Shown: piece after piece, positions 9,637 through 20,838 of the stretch
Numbering within the stretch: position 1 is the stretch's first letter
Layout: the number at the start of each line of letters is the position of its first letter
NCBI GenBank assembly: GCA_000507305.1
Contig: DF241457.1
Coordinates: 62,001 to 126,000, forward strand
DNA length: 64,000 nucleotides
Direction: 5' to 3'
Origin: Breviolum minutum Mf 1.05b.01
Taxonomy: Eukaryota > Sar > Dinophyceae > Suessiales > Symbiodiniaceae
Notes under the pieces: generated by a model
The model's database searches: none
Told to the model about the DNA's origin: nothing
What the model saw: the letters and a program-made list of their open reading frames with translations, nothing else
Program-made: the position numbers and the translations under genes

Positions 9637-9785
9637 CTGCACATGCCAAACAAAGTTGTAATCGATCCATTGCTCTCCCCAAGCGTTGCCGTGCTTGCTT
9701 GGTGGCACGAGTTGCTAACACTGTATCCACCAAGAGCATCAAACTGATACCGAAGACGGTTTGCAACACTGTGTTCCTTAGGCTT
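9637..9785 (-). CDS. Candidate exon: membrane helix plus basic helix
   Basis: Acceptor GTTTCCAACAG and donor GCATGTGCAG|GTTGGG enclose 149 bp. The peptide has a hydrophobic helix, VLQTVFGISLMLLVDTVLA, directly followed by the basic stretch TRATKQARQRLGRAMDRLQL. It ends in phase 1 and joins exon 8194-8310 in frame. With the exons at 10988 and 12376 it resembles the last helix and cytosolic start of FUSC/aromatic-acid-exporter-like proteins; that family assignment is inference. Confidence 0.5.
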
Positions 9786-10004
9786 CTGTTGGAAACATCT
9801 TGGTTTTGGTGAGGTTTCTTACGCTTTCTTACTAGTTACTAGCACTTCAATCCACCAAACCTACCATTGAGGTGCAAAAACTCAGCAAAAACCACCAAGA
9901 TAAACCACCACGCTTCGCCGCCCAGCATCATTAATGTGGGCAAGACGCTTGCCTGACAACTGAAACTTCACTGAATTTCTGCAGCACTATCATCTTAAGT
10001 AGTT

Positions 10005-10564
10005 GGCCCACGGCTCACACAACGCCGTGGGCTTTTTTGCGAACATTTTGACATTTTACCTCATTTTGCACACATGTTGGATGCTACGCAACTGGTCAGG
10101 GTGGGGGGGGGGATGATAACATTCCTTTGCACTTGCACACATGTTGGATGCTACGCAACTGGTCGGGGATGATAACATTCCTTTGCACTTGCACACATGT
10201 TGGATGCTACGCACTCAATGTGTGGATCGTTTGTGGCAAAGCCTGAAGCGATTTTTACCACCTAAACTAGCCGCGAAGGATCCAAAGACAAAGACCATTA
10301 GCCGAGCTTTTGGTCATATGATCTATAGCTTCGCATGGCGAAAGTCACTGGGACCTGGGACAGGTCCACAGTTTCTCGACGAACTCTCTCGCATCTGGTG
10401 AACAAAAAGTACTTCGGCGCTTTGTTTCAGGACTTCCAAAACGTACTTTTTTTCACGTGTTATTCCCATATCTTACAGTTCCCATTGTAATTCCAACAAT
10501 TTCGGCTCACCAACTACTTCATGAACACTCATAAAACACGACGGCGTTCTGTGAGCCGTGGTCC
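10005..10564. mobile_element. 560-bp DNA transposon with nested-palindrome TIRs
   Basis: The terminal inverted repeats are 24 bp, 22 identical: left 10005-10028 (GGCCCACGGCTCACACAACG + CCGT), right 10541-10564. TAGTT is duplicated immediately outside both ends (10000-10004, 10565-10569). Each TIR is itself an imperfect palindrome (CCACGGC...GCCGTGG). Inside, a segment is repeated two and a half times (10068-10134, 10135-10190, then a partial copy to about 10213). A short frame at the right resembles a transposase C-terminus. The element is too short to be autonomous. Confidence 0.75.
10141..10401 (+). pseudogene. Transposase C-terminal remnant
   Basis: The frame within the transposon reads CVDRLWQSLKRFLPPKLAAK and then SRAFGHMIYSFAWRKSLG before the stop at 10401. 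The acidic-x-x-W-x-x-LK-RF pattern followed by a Y-x-F-x-WR segment is reminiscent of the last catalytic block of DDE transposases found in dinoflagellates (family resemblance, not proven). The N-terminal two-thirds are missing and the first part comes from the internal tandem duplication, so it is a remnant. Confidence 0.5.
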
Positions 10565-10792
10565 TAGTTTTGATGTTGTTCATCATCAATTCCATGAGCC
10601 CACAGATAGAAGATCATATTTCCAATACCTGGCCTGGCCTCACATACTAATTGAGAAATGAAGGAATCTCCCTAACAGGAATTATGGGTTGTCGACACGA
10701 CACGTGAATTTGAAGCTAAGAGATGACCTGAAGCAGTAGAATCTTCGGACCTCAAAGCAAAACTCAAAAGTCAGACTGCATCATTAACCATA

Positions 10793-10894
10793 CACCCCTG
10801 AAAACTAACATGGATACCACCCAAAATGATGCTTTGGAAAATGTGTCCTTTTAAATATGGCCATTTTGGGTATCTATGTTAAATTTCTGGGTTG
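10793..10894. mobile_element. MITE family D, copy 1
   Basis: The 102-bp element is flanked by TA on both sides. Left end CACCCCTGAAAACTAACATG; the right end complements it (CAACCCAGAAATTTAACATA read inward). Its core CCTTTTAAATATGGCCATTT is shared with the copy at 30170. Confidence 0.75.
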
Positions 10895-10987
10895 TAATCA
10901 CTTCCAAAAAGTTCCGACTCGATTGTTTCTCTAGTGAGAAGCGAGAAACCGGATATGTTTAAGATTCACTTTTTTTAGACCTGGTAC

Positions 10988-11188
10988 CTCAACCCCTTCA
11001 CCGTTTTTTGTTGTTGCCTGGGTGTTGTCGGAGACCTTCCGCAGAACACCGCTGGTGGGAATCATGCTGGCTGCAGCAAAGGCAGCCGTCAAACCAAACA
11101 CTGGAGCCCACTCAGAAGAGGCATGGAGATACCTTTGCCAAGAAGATACCCAGACATTTGCACCATGGAAGGAGATGAAACGCCAATC
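10988..11188 (-). CDS. Candidate exon: membrane-protein segment
   Basis: Acceptor CATCTCCAG|GAT and donor GTTGAG|GTACC enclose exactly 67 codons, phase 0 at both ends. The peptide includes WVSSWQRYLHASSEWAPVFG, the hydrophobic FGLTAAFAAASMIPTSG and the hydrophilic loop KVSDNTQATTKNGEGVE. The splice signals and full-length open frame make this one of the better exons. It is probably the same gene as 12376-12563 and 9637-9785. Confidence 0.55.
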
Positions 11189-12263
11189 CTGGAGATGACC
11201 TATGTCAGTATAAAGGGATGGCAAGGATGACAGTCCCATACTGCTTCTTGAGGAGAACCCTCATTTTGAAGAACATTGAATTCATACCACCACTAAACAC
11301 AGTTGGTTATGTACTGAAATATGGAATTGGCACAAGAAAGCAAGCACAAGACCTGATAAAACCACTTAGTTTTGCGGGTTGGAATCTCAAGTGTCCTGTC
11401 TCCATGACTGCTATCTGTGACAATTTGATGCTGATGCTAAACCCATCTGCGTTAGGTTAGATTAAAACAGGCAACTCAGCTAAATCAGCTGTCAAGGCAC
11501 TGGAAGAAGGTAAATGCCACCTGACTCAGCGGTTTCTTTGGAGATCAAATCTTGAGAAGCAACCATGTCAAGGAAGATTTGTTGTGTGACAAAGCTATTT
11601 AGTGAATTTTACAGGTCATTCAGACCCCAAATTGTGTTGAAGAATTGATGGGTAAGAATGCAAATCATCTGATAAATCGTCTATCTCTGTTGCCAAATGG
11701 TCCAAAGCTGATTGCGGACAAAAATGTCAATCAAAAGGAAGTATTCCTCAGATTCTTTGCGTCACCAAAGACATGCTTCATCTTGTCCAACTATAATACA
11801 TAATAGCACCTGCATAACGTTCGATGAAAAAAACAGTGTCTCTAGCAACGTTGGATCTTTTCAAATTTCATAGGCATTTCACCACCTTCGAAGATTCTGT
11901 CTGAGCCCTGTTTCGAGGTCATGTTTAAAAAAGACACGGGGTACAGGTGCGGTCAGGGTGCCACCAACCACATGGCCGTTGAGAAAGCAATGATATACAT
12001 AATGTGCCTCGGAATCTTTGATTTTCAAATGAAGAAAAGACAGGTCAGGTAGCAGGTGATCATGAGACACAAGGTCAAGTCAAGTTTTAAAAAATTACAA
12101 ACTAAAAATCAAGAAACCCCAAATGGCTTTCACCGCAGGAAAAAATCGGAGAAACTGCAATGTTCTCCAAAATCCGATTTCAAAGTCCCATCCCAAAAAG
12201 AAAACACTGTATGCATTCATACCTTGATTGATTCACCCCACGTTTGATTTAACATATTTATAT

Positions 12264-12365
12264 GGGTGTTTCCAAAAATACAGGTACCCCAAAATAGATG
12301 GTTTATAATGGAAAACCCTATTAAAATTGATGATTTGGGGGTACCATTATTTTCGGGAAACACCC
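12264..12365. mobile_element. MITE family A, copy 2
   Basis: The 102-bp palindrome has ends GGGTGTTTCC/GGGAAACACCC-type and ATAT duplicated on both sides. It lies 10 bases from the donor of exon 12376-12563. A longer direct repeat ACGTTT also brackets the element at unequal distances (about 12240 and 12375). Confidence 0.85.
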
Positions 12366-12375
12366 ATATGTTTAC

Positions 12376-12563
12376 GTTTTCCCATCTTGTTTTCCGAGGC
12401 ACTTGACAGCCAGAGCCAATTGTAAAATAGATCCTGCCACCTTCCCCAAGACCACGCCACTCAAACGACGTAAGGTCACTGAAGGCGTCGCTCCCGTGTA
12501 GGTATACACAATGACCTGGTTTTTTGGCAAATCCAAGGCATCGAATATCTGAACCTTGAAGAC
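12376..12563 (-). CDS. Candidate exon: membrane-protein segment (FUSC-like?)
   Basis: Acceptor GTTTACAG|GTC and donor GAAAAC|GTAAAC enclose 188 bp. The peptide reads VFKVQIFDALDLPKNQVIVY, then TPSVTLRRLSGVVLGKVAGS and ILQLALAVKCLGKQDG. An RR-x-x-G-x-x-LG-x-x-G helix is seen in FUSC/aromatic acid exporter-like families (family knowledge); the assignment is inference. Without the MITE, the frame would continue KTWGESIK to another donor AAG|GTATGA near 12219. Confidence 0.5.
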
Positions 12564-15500
12564 CTGTAAACAGGGATGATGAAACAGGGATGAACACGAC
12601 ATAGCTCTTGGGAAAACAATGCAAATTCCATCAAATTCCTGCAAAAACAGATGCAAGGAGCATCATTTTAGATAGAAAGTTACTCTCTGAACTCTTTTGA
12701 TCAAAGGCACTGCGATAGTAGAGGCAGCATATGATGAGTAGCTGGGCATCACGTTCCAAATTCCAAGCCAACCAACGCTGAACGCCAAGCAAATCCTTAT
12801 CTCCATGTGCGAATGACGATACTGGGGATCCTTGAGTCAACATTCATCCAAAATGTTCAATCCTTTTGTGGCAAGCCTGTAACTTTCATTTTAAGCGCAA
12901 GCACAGAAACAGATTATGAAACTTCCAACACTTCTGGTATAAAATCATCAAAACCTGAAATCCGCTACTCTAAATCCCAATAGAAAGAGATTAATACCCA
13001 AAATTTGGCCCGAGAAACGAAATCGTATTGCGCACCACAAATCTTGGATGTACAGCTTCAGTGTCATCCTTATGAAAGAGAAGAGCAGACCACCAGGTCT
13101 TGGTCCGTACCTCGGTTGTCTAGCATTTTGATGTCAAGGAAGATTTCCCCCTCCTGAAAACTTGATAGTCACATATCCCACCGGCCGGGGATATGTAGAG
13201 AAACACCTCAACTCAAAGGTGCCGGATTTTTGCTACGGGATTTTTTTGTGATGGGATTCCCTAGTACAGGTTGCCTGGAATAGTAGAAGATCCTTCATCA
13301 TTAATTTACCCTCCAAGGCATTAACATATCCATACAAATCCCACCAATGGGAAGCCGGAAACTCATCTTCCCAACTGCCTTTTGGATGGGATATGTGATC
13401 GTTCCCAGGAAGGTACCTATCTAAGGTTTGAACGAAATTCAATCAATAAAACCATCCAGGGTGGTCTGGATGTCCACGTTCAAAAATCATGTTGATTTCC
13501 CGATGAAAATCAATACCTCGTCTTGCCAGAGAGAAATCCTTGTAGAAAAGTATCTCACCTTTTCGTAGTCTGCTGCAAACATAATTATCATTTTACGAAT
13601 AGGTTCCTGCTGAGTGTTCTCATTTCCCGCTCAAACAGCACGAAAATAAAACAAAACTTATCCGTCCTCTACAGCAAGGCTCAAACAACCGCCGGCATTC
13701 TTGGGCACGAAGGGGCCAAAAAGCCCGCTCATGCGAGGTTTGATTACCATGGACTTCGGCCACAACCTGTCGAAAAGGGCCGACTATCCACAGAAATCTG
13801 GGCGGAAATTGCCAGAACCCTTCCGAACTTGCCCTAATCCCTATTTGTTTTCCGTCTATTTTTTCCAATTTCCTGTAGATTGAAGTTCCATCTTACTAGT
13901 TCAATGGGTGTACCTACAGCATGTTCCCTCAAAAAAGTCATCGAACTGCACCTTGTTGACCTCTTCCAAAACTCCAGAGACCACCAGGACAAAGGCAGAG
14001 ACCTCTGCTTTCTGATCCTGAAAGGTAGCTTTGGAATGATTTAAAATCTAAAACGAAAGCCTGTAAGCCTTTGTCTTTCATGATTCATATCAGTGAACCT
14101 TTTTTTTGAGCTTCCGGGGCATTTTGCCATGGATTTCGGCGAATTTCCTTCCATGTTGCTTGGTTGCTTCAATCTTCAAGTTGTCTTTTAAACATCGCTG
14201 CAAGAATTCGATGGATTTTTGTCAGGCTATCAGCTATCGGCTGCCTTTCTCCTGGTGTTGGCCTTAAAGTTGGTTTTTAAAGTCCCTTATCCAAGAAAAT
14301 TACTGTATCCCCAATATGAAGATACCATCCCTTTCTCCCATTCTTTTACCCCCCAGGGGCGGACCAGTCCGGGGAAGTGAAGCACCAAGCCGTGCAAAAT
14401 CACTTCGAGAGCCCGACTACCCCCCCCCCACCTTGCTTTTGTGACATGACGCCACCCATTTGCTTCGATCAAATCACTCACTTTCTTTCGAATGAATGAT
14501 ATCTGTTTCATATGGTCATTCAGTCATGAGATTTTGGCTAAGGAAGGAGCCAGTAGGGTTGCCACCCCGCCAAACTACAAATCCATGCAACTCCGATCAC
14601 GCAGCAAAGCCGCAAAGTTATGGAAAAATTCAAATCAACGCTACCGGGGTAACGATTCCTAAATATGAATAAATGTCACCAACCTGGGTCCACCTTTTGT
14701 TTTAACACCAAGCATCGCCCCGTTGTTCAGGGCCACCCGTTCCAACGTTCCAACGGAACATCGATACCCAACACAACGCACCATGTTTTGACTCTGTTTG
14801 AAGCAACGCGAGAAGTCCTCCCAACTAGGGAGGATAGTGGTCAACAGCATCTATTACCATTACCATGGTTCCTAACCTACAGTAACTTTCTGACTTTGAC
14901 AGGAAGGTGGCCGGATTTCCGAATCAAGAATCAATGATCAAAACCCAGCACCAGTAAAACAGACCCTGTACAGTTGTTACACCAAGGTGTTGAATGTGTT
15001 TCCTCATTTGAGGAAGGCCGTTCCCCTGTCAACTCTGCGCACACCCGCATCTCCAATGCGGGCATGCTGCTGGAACTTGGACTCTGGTCCGTTGTGGGAC
15101 CCATGAACCCGGGAACTTGCTAAATGAGAAGGCAGTTTTTGGAGAGATGGCGGTGGTCTTACTAGCAAATGGGTCAACATGATTCATTTGAGAAAACACC
15201 GAGCTCTAAGCCAACCGAAAAGGAAGTTCTATTTCAAATGAGCAATGACCCTCTGGGGTCTTTCAAGGACAAAACATTGGTGCGACTCGATTGTTCAACA
15301 TCATCCTTCAATCTGATCAGTGATCACTTCTGTTACCCGCTCGGTCAGTCAACTGATTTTCACGTTTCAAACATATATATGGAGAAGTCTCAAATTGGGG
15401 TGCCTCCAAATCTAGTTTCAAAGTAGGAAACCCCATACCAGCGAATTTCCAGTTGGGGTGCTGTTTGAAGAGTCGCTACTTGAATAACTTCACCAAAAAA

Positions 15501-16731
15501 ATCTCTCAGGTTCGAATTTAGTCTGTAGACAACTTACTGAGATGAGTCGATTCAGTTGATTCTGGATGATTCTGGGTAAACTGTATGTATATAAGTACAA
15601 GTACAAATATAGAATTGAACTCTGAGCTCCAAAACCTATTTACACCACAGCATTGTAAAGGTCTAGCTCAGCTGGGAGTGAATTTGGGAAAAAAAACAAA
15701 AAAAAACATATTGACTGCAAGTGATGTTTGCATGCGCCTGGCGGGGCTGGTGAACCTTGGTCGACGGTACCACACTTCTTACAAACTCGCCAAATTCCAG
15801 TTGCTGCCAGGGTCTGGGTCGAAAAAAAATTGACAACACCACAAATGACGAAATAATACGGGTGACCGTAGTGAAGCAGGTTCACCACATCGAAACATCG
15901 GTTCGACGCGTCACACGTGGAGTTCTTCGATTTCTAGTTGTGGTACCTGCAATTTTGTGGACAAAAATCAACCAGTCCATCTGAGGCGAGAAAAATTGAC
16001 AAAAACAACGGTTTGCTGGTTCCTTAATGATCCTCCCTGTATGGATGTCACCATCTTTGGGCCTGGCACATGTAAACTCATGACCATCCCACACTCAACA
16101 TCACTGTTGTTTCTTTGAATTCACCCCAACTCAGTTCAAACCCGATGAATGCAAGTCATCACTCAGGTTCATCGGCTTAACCTACAAAACAAAAAATCAG
16201 TATGAAGTGATGTTTCCCCATGAAGTGATGTTTCTGGATAGACTGTTTTGTTTGTTCATGATTTGGTTTGGCGAAACACCAAATGAGCCGGATCCCATCT
16301 TCCCCAATTCCAACATTCCACCGAATCCACGGGGCAATCTCATTCAATCACCCCAGGAGTTGATCATTTCGCAGGATTTGCATCCTTTTGGGGTCATGTG
16401 GATAAATGAAACCCTTTTCTTGACAGTTCATTTGGGGAGAAGTTTCCCCAAAAGACGGGGAGATCTCTGGTATCTGGGGCATATATGGATATGTGGGTAG
16501 AGGATGGAGCACTCCTGCACTTCGAACTTCAGGATCATTAAATCTCCATTTTTCCTGCATGTCTCTAAAAGGAATTTAAAATAAGATTATCCAGCATAGA
16601 GGCCAGATAGCAAAAACAAATTTTTGTGTTAGGTCGTCACCCCCCACCCCAACCATAGCACACTACAATGGCACCCTACACTGGCACCCAGCAATGGCAC
16701 CACGTCCACTCCCCCAAAGTTGGCCGTCACC
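12564..16731. other. Mostly non-coding; two weak coding-like patches
   Basis: No confident gene. A GC-richer patch at 13680-13860 is open on both strands (minus: SSEGFWQFPPRFLWIVGPFR before a GTCCATG|GTAATC donor). A second at 15020-15110 is open on the minus strand. The rest is AT-rich with A/T homopolymers, consistent with introns or intergenic DNA. Confidence 0.3.
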
Positions 16732-17043
16732 NNNNNNNNNNNNNNNNNNNNNNNNNNNNNNNNNNNNNNNNNNNNNNNNNNNNNNNNNNNNNNNNNNNNN
16801 NNNNNNNNNNNNNNNNNNNNNNNNNNNNNNNNNNNNNNNNNNNNNNNNNNNNNNNNNNNNNNNNNNNNNNNNNNNNNNNNNNNNNNNNNNNNNNNNNNNN
16901 NNNNNNNNNNNNNNNNNNNNNNNNNNNNNNNNNNNNNNNNNNNNNNNNNNNNNNNNNNNNNNNNNNNNNNNNNNNNNNNNNNNNNNNNNNNNNNNNNNNN
17001 NNNNNNNNNNNNNNNNNNNNNNNNNNNNNNNNNNNNNNNNNNN
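16732..17043. other. Assembly gap (312 N) inside a minisatellite
   Basis: The gap is bracketed by the same degenerate repeat: CAATGGCACC, CTGGCACCC and ACCACGTCCA recur at 16667-16731 and 17044-17110. The missing sequence is therefore probably more of this GGCACC-rich tandem repeat, and its real length is unknown. Protein frames crossing the gap are artefacts. Confidence 0.9.
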
Positions 17044-17689
17044 ATTGCACCCAGCAATGGCACCACGTCCACTGCACCCTGCACTGGCACCCTGGTACCA
17101 CGTCCAATCCGCCAAAGTGGTTCGTCGCCCTCCCCCCACCTATTGGGAGTAAGAACCCCTATAGCTATCGCTATCTGGGGAAAAATATGTCAGGGGGTTG
17201 GGGTCACCTGATTTTCACATCCCTGACCTGGGAAATCCGTCAAAGTAGATCAGGCAGTAGCCTTCCTTTTTCCCAATCCTTTTGAAGGATTCCCATATGG
17301 CTAAAGAGTATGGCAGATGCTCGGGGTGCTTGGGCTCAAATGGTCACCTCCCAAATGCTTTTAGTCCCGGGGAAACACAACCCGATATGTCTGGCAATGC
17401 CATGATTCTGCAGGGAAAATCAATCAAAACCCAAAGCAGCTAATCCTCATCCGCCCAAAGAGGAGCTTTGGAGAACAGCCATGTATAGTTAAAGGCTATT
17501 ATGGTTTAATAACAACCGCCTCATCATTGCTGGCACTTCGTTGGCGAGCCGGGGTGAAAGTTTCACTTTTTTCCTATAGAATGTGCGCAGGATCACCAAC
17601 CGGCATGATGCCCAAACAGAGCTTTGTCTGCGCACCAACCTTCAGACGTTCCGTTTGGGGTGGTCTTTGGTGGTGGCTGGTTGCGTTTT

Positions 17690-18000
17690 CGTGGTGTGTC
17701 GGTGGTGGTGATGAGATGTGCTGTGATGTGATGTGCTGTGATGTGATGTGGTACAATGTCATGTGGCTGGTTGCAGAATGAGATGAAGTAATGCGGTTGG
17801 ATGTGGGGTCACGTGAGGTGAGATAATCTGGTCGGTTGCGAGCTTAGATGTTATGTCACGTGCTGTTACCGTCATGTGAGGTGATGTGACGTGATATGAT
17901 GCAATGGCACGGGACAGAATGGGATGGAATGGTTGTTATGTGGTTGTGACCCAGTGTGGTTGGTTGTGAGGTCAGGTTATGTGATGAGGGATGGTCGTGA
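17690..18000. repeat. G/T-rich degenerate repeat (GATGTGATGTGCTGT-like)
   Basis: The plus strand is dominated by GATGTG, GTGATGT and GGTTG words, at first nearly perfect (17710-17752) then decaying. Very little C is present on this strand. Confidence 0.7.
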
Positions 18001-18054
18001 CATGTTTTGAGTTGGAAGATGCTGTGATCTACAAGGCCCACGTCACGGCACCAT

Positions 18055-18590
18055 GCCTTCGTTCTACAAAATACTACAACGTACTACACAGCAATTACTA
18101 TACTCCAAACTACAAAAAGCTACAAAGTACTACAATGCACTACTTAACAATACTACACAGAAACACTCTGCACTGCAAAATATTACTCTGTTCTACTCAC
18201 TACTATTGTGTATAACAAAAAATGTTCAGTACTGCAGACTGCAGGCAAGGTACTACTCAATACTCCGCACTACAAAATACTACCAGGTACTACAAAGAAC
18301 GCACTACTCCATACTACAAAGTACTACTCCGTACTACAGAGTACTACTCTGAACTACAAAGCACTACTCTGTACTTCAAAAACTACAATGTACTACGAAG
18401 CGATACTCTTGCGACAAAATATGCCAAGAGTATTACTCCATACTACAAAGGACTACAAAGCATTCGTCCTCACTACGAAGTATTGCTCGGTACTGCTACA
18501 ACGTACTACACAGTATAGTCCTCAGTACTACGAAGAACTATTCTGTAATATAAAGAGTTACAATGTACTACAAAGTATTACTACGTCAAG
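18055..18590. repeat. (TACTACAAAG)-like satellite
   Basis: Over 500 bp of TACTAC, ACAAAG, TACTCC and GTACTAC words with a loose period near 10 bp and multiples. The plus strand is nearly free of G, the opposite bias of the block to its left. Open frames here (Tyr/Thr-rich) are repeat artefacts. Confidence 0.8.
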
Positions 18591-18765
18591 TGCACTGCGC
18601 GGAGCAACCTACGGGATGCAAAATGCAATGCAACTACGACATTCATGTTTGATAATCGTAACACATGAAACGTCCGGCACAGTGCGCGGGGCAACCTATG
18701 AGATGCAAAGCGCAATGTAACTACGACATTCATGTTTGATAGTCGTAGCACATGAAATGTCCAGA
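18590..18765. repeat. Two tandem copies of an about 87-bp unit
   Basis: Unit 1 (about 18590-18676) and unit 2 (about 18677-18763) share GCGCGG-GCAACCTA, the block ACTACGACATTCATGTTTGA and TCGTA-CACATGAAA, with roughly 10 per cent divergence. Confidence 0.8.
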
Positions 18766-18777
18766 ACATCGCGCCTG

Positions 18778-18985
18778 CTGCCGAAAGTTACACTCCAACA
18801 TCACTGCACCTTCACCAAAAACTTCGCCTGCCACGCAAAGAGACACTGCAACTTCCCCAAATATCGCAGCTGCCCCGAAAGATGACAGTCCAACATCATG
18901 ATGCTCCTGCCACCAAAAGTGACATTACAACTTCACCAAATACTGCACCTGTCACGAAAGGTGACAGGACAACTTTTGTGAAGCT
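18778..18985. repeat. About 50-bp degenerate tandem repeat, A/C-rich
   Basis: Four copies of a unit built from CTGCC(A)CGAAAG, TGACA-T-CAAC and TTCACCAAATA are recognisable, with substitutions and small indels. Confidence 0.65.
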
Positions 18986-19014
18986 TAACAAAATTTTGTG
19001 TGTGCTACATTACT

Positions 19015-19312
19015 GTACTATTATCTTCTTTTACCCCAGTACTTTTTACTCTACTATTCTTTGACTCGACCATTCTTTGACGCTACTATTCTTTTACTCA
19101 ACTATTCTTTTGCTCCACCATTCTGTGACGATATTATTCTTTTACTGTACTATTCTTTGACTCTACTATTCTTTTATTCTACCATTCTTTGACTCTACCA
19201 TTCTTTGACTCTACTACTCTTTGATGCTACTGTTCTTTTACTCAACCATTCTTTGACTCTGCTGTGCTTTTACCCTACTATTCTTTCTCACTTCTATTCT
19301 TTTACTCTGCGA
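19015..19312. repeat. (TCTACTATTCTTTGAC)-like pyrimidine-rich repeat
   Basis: Alternating TTCTTTGACTC and TTCTTTTACTC with CTACTA/CTACCA make a 12- and 24-bp periodicity over about 300 bp on the plus strand. Confidence 0.8.
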
Positions 19313-20614
19313 CGTCGTTCGTATACAGGAAGTTTCTCTAATGAACTTCCTTCAATAATATATCAAATACCGTGCTTAATAACCATCATTTCAGACTGTA
19401 ATAGTTATTTCATAAGAACCATATAGTGGTACGCTCAAACTGTTTCTTCATTGCTACCTATTAACGGTACTTGAGGACATGACTTGATGAACGATCGTTT
19501 AGAGTCAAATCAAAAGACTTGGATCATTCTAGGTGATAGTTTCAATGAGATTAGCAGAACTCATTTCAATCTTTTAACTTTACACCTGGAGTAATCTGAC
19601 TATATCATCTTGACTAACCCTATCCCAAAGGAACTATATTAATAAGATGAAAAAAAACAAATACATGACATCTAAGCTTCCACAACAAACCCCCAGCCGT
19701 TTTTGTGTTTTCCAGCCGTGCCTCCGTGGACATCCCTTTGTCGTTGTCGTTGTTCTCGGTGGGGTCGCGATTGCAGAGAGGGCAACGGACCGACTTCTCC
19801 GCCGACATAAACCATTCTCCTCAAGTTGGAGCTCCATTAGGTTTCGGAAGGGGTCACTCACCGGGGGGGAGGTGTTGGTTGAGGAATGAATTTGGAAGCT
19901 GGAGGTGCTTATTTCATGTTTGGGTTTTTTTGTGATTTTATCTAATCTACGGAAACTTCCAAGAGAAGATTTTCAGACTTTTTGTTGAGATTTGGAGGTT
20001 GTGGCAACTGGATGTTTGCAATCATTCTTGGTATATCCCCTTGCAAAAGTCTTTGACTAGCCGAGAACGTCCTCCGGCCCCACAAAAAAAAATCTGAGTC
20101 GTTGATTATTTGGAATGTTCCACCACCAAAAATCACGGCGGTAGCTGCTTGTGGATCCCAAACTTAAACCTTCAATTGCCAAACTGTTTTGGGGAAGCAT
20201 TTTGAATGATGATCCTATGGCACGCGAAATCATTGAAACAAAAATTCACTAAGGACCAATGAATATCGGGAATCCTTGAGACTCCACATGTGCAAATACC
20301 CCAACTGTTTCACCCCATCATGGATGGAATTATGGTGAAGTTCTTTCATTTTTTACCAAGCTTCAAACGATTCAAACCCTGAATCGAGGATGTCATCTTT
20401 TGACGTCCTTCGTTTACCATTTGAACCAAAAATCACAAAATGTACCCTCTGCAAAAAGCTGACATGGCAATGTAAAAAAGCAAGTTTTTAAATATAGGAA
20501 ATACATTGACTCATTCATGGTCCAGTTTCCAAGCGGATCGTCTCATGTTTACAGCCATGGTCTGCTTGGTTGGTTATCATCAAGGCCAATCCTCCCTTGA
20601 TACGGGTAATAATA
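19313..20614. other. No gene recognised
   Basis: A minus-strand patch at 19660-19810 is open (MSAEKSVRCPLCNRDPTENN) and has a CPLC pair, but only one such pair, so no zinc finger can be claimed. Otherwise nothing is seen. Confidence 0.25.
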
Positions 20615-20726
20615 CCCTCCCCAAAATTAACACAGGTCTCCGCAGCAAGTTTTGGCCGGGCCCCAAAAGGAAATTTCATCTTCCAACCATCCATGTGGCT
20701 TGGTGCCATATTAGTTTCAGGGATGG
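20615..20726. mobile_element. MITE family D, copy 2
   Basis: The 112-bp element is flanked by TA on both sides. Right end reads outward ATTAGTTTCAGGGATGG|TA. The core ATCTTCCAACCATCCAT is shared with the copy at 48119. It lies 11 bases from a family B copy. Confidence 0.75.
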
Positions 20727-20737
20727 TATAATTTCTT

Positions 20738-20838
20738 CTAGTTGGTGGTTTCAACCCATTTGAAAAATATGAGTAAAATTGGATCATTCCCCGGGGACAG
20801 GAGTGAAAATAAAAAATATTTCAGTCGCCACCACCTAG
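20738..20838. mobile_element. MITE family B, copy 1
   Basis: Starts CTAGTTGGTGGTTTCAACCC and ends GCCACCACCTAG. The interior TTGAAAAATATGAGTAAAAT and GAAAATAAAAAATATTTC recur in the other copies (22715, 23642, 39383). Confidence 0.7.

Noticed and set aside
10005-10040. GC-rich hairpin followed by TTTTTT resembling a bacterial rho-independent terminator
   Set aside because: The genome is eukaryotic, and the hairpin is the palindromic left TIR of the 560-bp transposon; it recurs in inverted form at 10541-10564.
16660-17285. Frames of 120-205 codons crossing the N gap
   Set aside because: They consist mostly of unknown residues and exist only because N codons are not stops.
18590-18985. CRISPR-like direct repeats
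   Set aside because: Copies are adjacent and degenerate without unique spacers; they are tandem repeats in a nuclear genome.
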